From contig JAKOON010000011.1 of NCBI GenBank assembly GCA_022577435.1, positions 2,305,001-2,369,000 of the forward strand: a DNA stretch of 64,000 nucleotides, in the 5' to 3' direction. The translations under genes were made by a program, and so were the position numbers. The notes beneath the pieces were generated by a model, which worked only from the letters and a program-made list of their open reading frames with translations, was not told the DNA's origin and did no database searches. Origin of the DNA: Embiotoca jacksoni (taxonomy: Eukaryota; Chordata; Actinopteri; Embiotocidae). This document shows, one piece after another, positions 56,156 through 64,000 of this stretch. The first letter of the stretch is position 1, and every line of letters starts with the position of its first letter.

Positions 56156-57313
56156 TAGTTGTGTCACAAGAGAGGAGCTGCTTTGGCTGCTGTCTGCTGT
56201 TGAATCATGGGCAGACCTCTCCACAGACACATGGAGCCAGATGGACCAGGAGTAGTGACGATACGTTTAATTAGACGCACATCCAGACATAAGGATGTGT
56301 CACCGTGCTCCAAACCACAAGTCTAAAAAGACCAAGTCCAAAAGCGACACTTTTGCCAGGTTCGAGTATAAGCTTATAGGGTTTTTAATTCAAAAGGAGA
56401 CTTTAGTGACAATTCCTCGCATAGTGATGGATGTCTGTGCAGGTCTAGTTGTATTGGCTGGTCTTATGCGAGTGAATGTCAACAGAGAAAAATGTGGCAT
56501 TTTGTGACATTTATCATGAGGTTGACATCCTGTTCTAGTTATTCCATAATGTTGGGCTTGTTGCAGAACGGTGTCTCCACATGTCTTGTGTTTCTACACC
56601 AGATGCAGCTGAAAAAAAAGCCGATATGCAAATACTTACTCTGGAAAAGTCCGTCTCTAATAGTCTTTATTGCATTTTCTAATAGGCAATTGGATAACTT
56701 TTTCACCTCAGCCATGCAATAAACCTTTGCGACAGGTTATGAATTTTTTTTTCGTTTTGTTCTTCTTAAAGTCAGAACCATTTAACAGTCCTACTTTATA
56801 TGTAAATTGACATTCACAAAAGGTCCCCTGCTAAACTCCAAGGCCAGCGGGGCTTTTATCTTTCAGTCTCGCCAGATGGTGGATATGGACGTTATATTAT
56901 ATTATATATCATCGTTATTATATTTTTGTGGTAGTCATATAAATGGTGATATAAAAAAGTACCATTTAAAAATGTATTTTTGTTCCCGAGACATACGTAT
57001 CAGTATACATTCTTCAGACCAGTGCAAACCCAAACAGTGATGCAAAAACGCCAAACTTAAGCTTGGCCATCATCAGATAATAAACTTTACCAATTACATA
57101 GGCTTAAAAAAGGTTTTTATTTTTATTTGTTTTTTTTTAAAATTATTATTCAAATCAAAATCTAATTGAAAATAGAAACACCACTGCTTATTGTATTCCT
57201 GAAGGTGAAAAGAAAAAACTAAAACGTGATTTAATTTTCTAAACATTTCTTCCATTGCTTCCAAAAGAACAAATAATGCTTGTATTGTTTTTTGAAAGTG
57301 TTCAAAATTATGT

Positions 57314-57579
57314 TCAAAAATAATCTAGGTATTCAGGGATGGATTGTAAATTGTAAAGGCTAAACGTGCCCTGGACGGAGTAAAGTAAGCCACTTCCCTC
57401 GGCTATTATAGAGATATCATTAAAAATATCAAGTGAGTGCGTTTCAATCGTAGATGAGTGATAAGACTCCAGACAGAGATAGAGAGTTTGTGTCGATAAC
57501 GGCCAAATCATTAAAGTCCCGTCCGCTTTGTTCAGCTCCACTGTCGTGTACGCCTCGTTCTTCTCGTCTAGATGCCATT
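57314..57579 (-). other. Orphan exon-like ORF
   Basis: On the - strand, an acceptor-like cctgtttttctag is followed by an open frame: WHLDEKNEAYTTVELNKADG, TLMIWPLSTQTLYLCLESYH and on to a stop at 57,314. The first 60 bases are GC- and CpG-rich and look codon-like, unlike the surroundings. I do not recognise the protein. It could be a terminal exon, a gene fragment or chance. Confidence 0.25.
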
Positions 57580-60500
57580 CTAGAAAAACAGGATGTTTGA
57601 TTCCTATCGAATTTTTTTCTAAATTAAGCCGTCATCAGACTTTTACAACACGCGAGCTCCACCCTCCACCATGCTTGTTATGTTTTTAAGCAGAAGCGAA
57701 ATGCTGATGTTACAGATAGAAATGAGTCATCACTTGACAATAGCCAGCCTGGTTATCACCCCACGGTGTGTAATAGACCTGTCCGTCAACCAGAGGGCGC
57801 TGTGTCAATGTGACGTTTTGCCTTGCCTAGAATGTATGACCAGAGTCAGAGAAGGAGGTCGTGACGAAGTACAAAGAGTGATAAAGTCTGAGTAGGGAGA
57901 GGATCAGGGTGGTTGAATGAAAAGAAGACAGGACTGTCACCCGTACTTCTGGTTTTTGAGAAAGCATAAGTCAATGTGGATTTCTTAAATACATAATTTA
58001 ACATATAGAACTCACGCAACATCCATGATGTTACAGACCAGGATCGTCTTTTACATCTAACCACTACATTTTGGTGCCTAAACCTACGGGCACTTTACCT
58101 TTCATGCATTTCCTTAATCAGGTCTCGCAGCATTACAGTGGAACATTCTGATTATTATCGCAGCAATGCAACTTTATAGCCGCACACAGCCGACATATAA
58201 ACGTCACTGCAGTCGCTGCGTTCTGGAAAAGCTCAAGGGGCATTTACTTGAATCAGGCCTCGGTCCAAGCAGGTGATTCCACAGGTGATCGAATGAACTG
58301 AGCACTCGCTGCCACACGGCTGCCATTTGTCTGTCTTGATTTCGTAACAGGAAAAAAACAAAAAAAACTAGTGGTTTTTCTATAAGCTGTGAACTTCGGT
58401 CATAGTCTTACTTCAAAGCATGAAATCCTGCGCTGCAAACTCAGCTCAAATTTTTGTTTAGTTTAGTAAAGCTGCCAACCACCTGTGAACTGCCGGTACA
58501 GGAAGCGCCACCAGGGCCCAGTTCTACAGACAGTAAAACCACAGCCTGAAGCCTGAGGGAAACTGACAAGCAGTAGTTAGAAGGAAGCCAGCAGCAGAAC
58601 ATGCTGTGACTCAGCAGCTGCCTGGATTTGGTGCCAAACGCTGGAGTGTGTCCAGCTCCTTCTCCACGGTTCAATGAGTGTCTGTACGGGGAGACGACCT
58701 CGGTGCTACTACTCATTAGATAGCACAATTAACACAGTGTAGGCAGACAGATCCAGGAAAGCTGTAATCGATAGTGTTTCTGGCTCTTGCCGTCTAAAAC
58801 ATGACTGCTTTGTGTTAGTGTATCAGTGTTATCTGATGTAGGTGGGAACAGGGTGCGGGTGGGTCGTGGAGAATGTGGGTGGCAGGGTGTGGTACTGGTG
58901 GGTAAATGGATGAATTTCAGAAGGTGAGCACAGATTATTATCTGTTTTATGCTATTGTGCATGATGCATTAGGCAGAAACAGCCTGAAAGCCTGAGCTCA
59001 GGGCAGGTTTTAACCTGCAGAGGAAACGGAGAGCCAATCGAGAGGCCTACCGGAGGTGGAAGATTTGTTGTATCTGGGTCTCCAGCTCTTGAAACTAAAT
59101 GTGTTCACTCATAAAAAAAAAGGTTACGTTCATGTTTTCCTTTGCATTTATTACTGAACACTTGTGATAATCTTTTTCACCATTACGCATGTGCACTTAG
59201 AATTTCTCAATACGCTTTTCATATGTTGTATAATACAATCTGAACAGACATCTATGAGCCAATCAGAAATGAGCACTTTCAGCGTAGCTACTGACTTCAT
59301 TTTGTTGATGATGTTGTTGTTTTCCTGTTGTTTCTCAAACTTTTCTTTTTGAAACTCTTCTTGTTCCAGAATGTTACTCTTCACAGCGTACTTCCCTCAG
59401 AAACGATGCACCAGTTATGCAGTTCTGTTGTTTGCTCGGCATGTTTTCCAAACAAGTAACACGATTTCATGGTTGACATTTACAGAAAACTGTGTTTACA
59501 TACACAAAACAGAGTGAGAAAAATGACTTCAGAAACAAATGTTGGATGTTTCCAGGCTGTGGGTTGAAACCATGAAGTGAGAGAGCTTGCTGTGGATTGC
59601 GTCAGTGCGTGGGAAAAAAGTAGCCTGTGTGTCGGGAAACAAGCAGGGAAGTCGGACTGATAACCGCAGTTCCTTGTTTACACTGATTACAGAGTCCAGT
59701 TTCAGCTGACGGTCTGAAGCACAGAGGAGCCTCAGTGAGTTGGTTTAAAGCTGGACTTTACAAGAACAAAGCGGCCCGAGGAAACACGCAGCCTCTCGGA
59801 CAAAACCGAGCCAGGACGAGCCGTGTCTTCACAGACGAGGGTTTCATCTTGAAGTGGGTCAGGGGTGTGAATGACATTAGAAAAGGCTGTTTGAGCAACT
59901 TGACTTGATCGACATTCCTCACATGCACTAAAAAGCTCACTGAAAGTCATTTAAACATTCCAGCATAATGAGGTATGGAAACTCTGTGTCTGTGTGATAC
60001 GACTGGACTGTTTTAATTGTCTCTTCAGGCAGCTGGCAACTGGGTTCATTTGGCTTCGTTCCACTTCCTTGTTGAAATGGAGCTCAGGCTTTCAATACTG
60101 GTTCCAAACTACATCTCTACATATTCTGATGTTTTTAAACAGTTAACACAGCTAGTAAACCAGGTAGACCGGGCTCACCAAGTTTGGTGAGTTCACTATT
60201 TTCAGAGCAAATATGTTTTCTCCATTCACCACAAATGCTGCCATGACAAGTGACATCAAACTTCATTTCCATTCGGTGCGTGTGCCCCCCCACCCCCCAC
60301 CCCCAGAGGTTGGAACTTTCTGACATCCCAGTTGGTCAGGAACGCACCATGAATAATGCTTCTGTAGAAATGTTACATTCCTTCAATTGACGGAAAGTTT
60401 TTATCATACAGAATGACACAGAATAGAGAAAAAAAAATACAAATTAGTTGTGTTGTGTAGATACAAGACTCATTTTACCACCGAGGTCTGATCTCAACTG

Positions 60501-62663
60501 AGGATGTTTTCTGCATTTTGAGATTTGAGATATTTTCTTGTAATAGCTATAAAAGGCATGAGAACAAAATGCTCTGACTGACCTGAATATTTCCAAAAAC
60601 CTTTTGTTGAGAATATTTGTGGTTCCTTGAACAAACCCCAGAGGTCACAGCCTCGTACCGCAGGACAGCCCGGTAATCTGACACCACACTTGCCTTCATT
60701 AAATCTTTAAGCGCCGTGAACAATTAGCTGCTCTCACTTTTCCGACATCTCCCCTCGCCTCCTCTCTAATGCCTCTCGGTGAGAGATGTCAAACACGGTC
60801 ACCTGATCTTGTGATCTGTACTCCCGACTGTAAGGGAATCCCCCGCAGAAGAACAGAGCCTCTCTGTTAGACCAGTAACAGACAGAAATTACATTGTGAG
60901 CTGCATCAGTGTTAAAAGGGGTAGAGTTATTGCGCAGCTATTTGATCCTGTTATTGTGAGATTTAATAAGACCTTACCAACACAACCATTTGTTGTTTCT
61001 TTTTCAGCATTAGTATAAGGCTGTTTTGTTTTTGTTTTTTACCACTTCGCACACAAGTCAAAAGGTATTTTGTCAAATTTGTTCTCATGACTACAAATCA
61101 CTTTGCTGTAATTTAGCATCCTGCTCAAAGAGTAATCATCGCGTAGCATCCAGTAGCTCTAACATCCCCCCCCCCCCTCCCTCCCACAGTCTCTGACAAG
61201 CTTTGCACGCTTTAATACTACTGATCAGTTTATGATGTTTGGGTTTGGATGTGTTTGAGTTTGGTTGCGTCTGCATGCGGTGCACATCAATCCCTGAATA
61301 TGTTTGGCATGCATGTGTAAGAGGCTTATCCCCACAGAAGTTACATCATGAAACCAGATGACATGTAATCTGTACTCTGCACACTCCCCACGTTACCCAT
61401 CATGCCATGACATTTTCATATTTCACTGCATTAGGCTCAAATCCAAAGAGTCATCACAACCTGAGGAGACCAGCAGTGGCTCCGTACTCCGACATTCAGA
61501 GCAACAAAAACATTTAGGATATCCACGTGTTTGGCAGACAGATTATCCGAATGTGATTGTTGCTGAAATGGAAATTCATCAGATCGTTCTGCGGGTATTT
61601 ACTTCATTTCACTGTCTTGACGGTTTTACAGTATGCAGCTTCCTCAAGAACAAAATTGTGCAAACAGTGTTCCTCTGCCAGCTTCAGACGCTATCTGTGT
61701 CGGCACAGACCTACATTGAAGCATTGGCTGCTCCCTTATGGCAATCAGCAATGTCCTCGCATGACCTGATCTCATTTGCTTCATGGTGTCAAATACAAAG
61801 CAGCTCGTCTTGCATTCATTTGCATTCTTAAAACCAATCAAAACCAACATTTTGAGGTAAAAAAAAAAAAAACATTCAAGCAAAACTAGTGGAATATAAA
61901 CAGCATGAATAAATAAAATGACTGCGGTATATTCTCCATCATTCATTCATCAAGTTTTATTAAAGTCAGCAAATCTCCCTCCATCCAATATATATTTGAT
62001 CTGAAAGTGTTAAAACGTGGTTTCATATGAATCAGTGCTGCGGACAAATGTATTATTAAAACTGACCGGCAGTGTGTTTTAAATACGGGTACATACTTGC
62101 AGAAAGATAAGTATTTCCTCTGCGCCAAACTAAGAACATTGTCTCTGATTGTGTGATTAGTCATGTAGTATCAGCTGACGCCCACGGCGGACCTTCGGAC
62201 CTCTGCTCCCTCCCTTTGAATGAAATGGCCACAGCGATGCCACAGCTCACACCTGTAGATGTGTTTGAGCTGCTATAGTTGGCTTTTTGTTGTTGTTGTT
62301 GTTGTGTTACAGCTGCAACAGAGACGATTCATAAGCATTGATATCTAACTCATCGGTCCCATCCCAAAGATCTTGAGTTATTAATGACCTTTTGAAGCAG
62401 CAGCTCCCAAACCACTGATGCTGTTGTGGAGAAGGTTGACATGGAGCAGAGTTCGTAAAGTTTGTTCTACACATTCCAAAAGTTTCTCATCTGTCATGAG
62501 TGACCTTTCCTCTGTAGGTGAAGCAGGTTCAACAACGATAGTTCACGAGGGCTTCAAGGAAACTGTGTCAGGACAGGAGACCTGAAATGCTGTTATGTCA
62601 CTTGGGCCAAAATGACAAGAAAGAAGCAAACATGCAAATTAAATCATTGTAGCCTCCAGCCTG

Positions 62664-62664
<1 letters not shown>

Positions 62665-62726
<62 letters not shown>
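62665..62726. repeat. (CA)n microsatellite
   Basis: About 31 uninterrupted CA units. Confidence 0.97.
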
Positions 62727-62727
<1 letters not shown>

Positions 62728-63397
62728 CTGCCCACTCCTGACAAGCCAATAAGTTTAGTTTTATAAATGACAACCAACCATATCTTGTTTAACACAGCGT
62801 GATTATGACATCAACAGTCTAGAGACAGAAATCAGGATTTGAGAAAAAGCAAAGCAGCGGCAATGAAGGAAAGCAAAAAATGTATATGTTTGTTTAAGTA
62901 TCAAATGTCCTGAATTGAACATTGTCAATAAAAAAAGAGGTGCCAATGAAAACTTCCAGTTAATGTCAAATAAAGTATTCAAGTTTCTAGATCTATAGAG
63001 TGGCAAGAAATAGCGCTCATGTGGCCAGAGCATACGGTGATGTCTATTTAATGGCTTGTTTTATTAGAGTAACACTCCAAAATACAAATATATTCAAATT
63101 GCAATGATATAAACACAGAAAAAAAGAAAAACGTCACTTTTTAGAGGCCTAATGTCCTTTTAATCATCTGTCTTTAAGAGTGCGTTTTACTAAATTTACT
63201 TTGTACAGCAAAAAAGGAAAATGTATCAAAGTGGGATTAACGCTGTTCAATAATAAATTAAAGCTCTTGGATGAGAATGAACCACAACGAGCGACACATC
63301 ACACTTGAATTACTGCCTTGGAGTTGTATTTCTCCACCAAATAGAGTCGCAGCTTACATTAATGTTTGTCTAGACTCATATAACATATGATGCACGT

Positions 63398-63525
63398 GGT
63401 GAAGACAATGAAGGAATTTGGCCAATAAAGCAGGTCCTTCAAGAGGACAAAATTGTTGCCATGACAGTAGACGACGCTTCAAACATGGATGCTGTTGCAA
63501 AGAAGCTACAAAATGTAAATTAAAC
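63398..63525 (+). mobile_element. hAT-like transposase scrap, copy 2
   Basis: One open stretch reads VLQEDKIVAMTVDDASNMDA and VAKKLQNVN then a stop. The KIVAMTVD-ASNMD motif resembles the catalytic-domain segment of hAT (ZBED-like) transposases. Only about 40 codons remain. Confidence 0.65.
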
Positions 63526-63549
63526 TGTTAAATAATGGACAGAAACGTG

Positions 63550-63900
63550 TTTTTGCAAAACATTACGATGTCACAGTGGAGTTGACCTTTTGACCTGTTG
63601 AACATAAATCATCGCTTCATCACTTCATCGCTTCATCACTTCATCACTTCATCCCAGTAGACATTTGTGTGAAATGCTGTTGTCATCAGAGTATGAATTT
63701 TTGAGTTATGGCCACAAATATGTTTTGTGAGGTCACAATGACCTTTGACCACCAACATTGAATCAGTTCATCGTTGGGCCAAAGTAAACGCTTGTGCCAA
63801 ATTTGAAGGGAGTCCCTCAAGCCTCTCCTGATACGTCGCATTCCTGAAAATGGGGCAGATAGATGACCAGCTTGAGAACATACAGCCGTCACCTGCACGG
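63550..63900 (+). repeat. Repeat family R2, copy 2, with ERE-like and direct-repeat motifs
   Basis: Matches the reverse complement of 11.69-11.95 kb. It follows directly on the hAT scrap. It carries TGACCTTTTGACCT (63,583-63,596) and AGGTCACAATGACCT (63,730-63,744), then a tail with gccaaatttgaagggagtcc that is common in fish genomes. Confidence 0.6.
63611..63653. repeat. 8-bp tandem repeat
   Basis: Five units of atc(g/a)cttc from 63,611 to 63,650 plus a partial unit, inside repeat R2 copy 2. Confidence 0.9.
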
Positions 63901-64000
63901 AGACATCAAAATATCTGTCTCTTCAGCTGTTAAACGTTCCATTGTGTTCTCTGACTCGTCTCCAACGGCGTCTGTCTGCCATTGCAACTTAGAGCTTGTT

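Larger units (their letters stand above)
52116..64000 (-). other. Probable arrdc1 intron 1, no recognisable gene
   Basis: 11.9 kb without a convincing conserved exon; no sequence resembling the arrestin-N start was found on the - strand, so the first exon is probably past the window end. It holds two hAT-like coding scraps, a repeat copy at 54.97-55.44 kb, CAG runs near 56.10-56.16 kb, an orphan exon-like frame at 57.31-57.58 kb, a CA microsatellite at 62.67 kb and a repeat with nuclear-receptor motifs at 63.55-63.90 kb. Confidence 0.6.

Noticed and set aside
60173..60194. Small palindrome ctcaccaagtttggtgag
   Set aside because: Only an 8-bp arm; expected by chance.
61358..61831. 157-codon + strand open frame
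   Set aside because: No recognisable family and no start or splice context; most likely a chance frame.
57560..64000. First coding exon of arrdc1 in this interval
   Set aside because: Scanned the - strand for an arrestin-N start (SPGE-type text plus a donor in the right phase) and found none; likely beyond the window.
1..64000. tRNA, rRNA, CRISPR arrays or bacterial-type operons
   Set aside because: None recognised; the sequence is vertebrate nuclear DNA with spliced genes.

Overview
The window is vertebrate nuclear DNA, almost certainly from a ray-finned (teleost) fish. The genes are split by GT-AG introns, intergenic DNA is AT-rich with many CA/TG microsatellites, and typical teleost interspersed repeats are present (L2-type LINE 3' ends, an RTE-like fragment, hAT-like fragments). 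There are no operons, CRISPR arrays or recognisable tRNA/rRNA genes. I cannot name the species.

Three protein-coding genes explain nearly all convincing coding signal. (1) niban2 (FAM129B) runs on the + strand from before base 1 to 21,997. Thirteen coding exons are visible (400 to 21,997); only the short first coding exon is missing. (2) slc31a2 (CTR2 copper transporter) lies on the - strand, 30,746 down to 25,217, complete in four coding exons, and converges on niban2. (3) arrdc1 (arrestin-domain adaptor with PSAP and PPxY motifs) lies on the - strand, from 52,115 down to 34,436. Seven exons are visible; the first coding exon was not found and is probably beyond base 64,000. The human orthologues of all three are on chromosome 9q, so the neighbourhood looks like an ancient linkage group. 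Splice phases add up in all three models, which supports the exon edges.

Layout: 1-22 kb niban2 (with a 10.8 kb intron at 3.6-14.3 kb); 22-25.2 kb convergent 3' UTRs of niban2 and slc31a2; 25.2-30.8 kb slc31a2; 30.8-31.3 kb its CpG-containing promoter region, with a CLEAR-type palindrome; 31.9-34.4 kb probable arrdc1 3' UTR; 34.4-52.1 kb arrdc1 coding exons; 52.1-64 kb probably arrdc1 intron 1, repeat-rich and without a recognisable gene.

The genes act in separate processes: niban2 at membranes and junctions in survival signalling, slc31a2 in endolysosomal copper handling, arrdc1 in ubiquitin-ligase/ESCRT-linked trafficking and microvesicle budding. No new multi-gene system is evident. The most interesting non-genic signals are repeat-borne nuclear-receptor half-site clusters (11.74-11.88 kb and 63.58-63.75 kb), a CLEAR palindrome upstream of slc31a2, a perfect 26-bp-stem hairpin in a niban2 intron, a GC-AG intron in niban2, a four-copy interspersed repeat family, and an orphan exon-like ORF at 57.3-57.6 kb.
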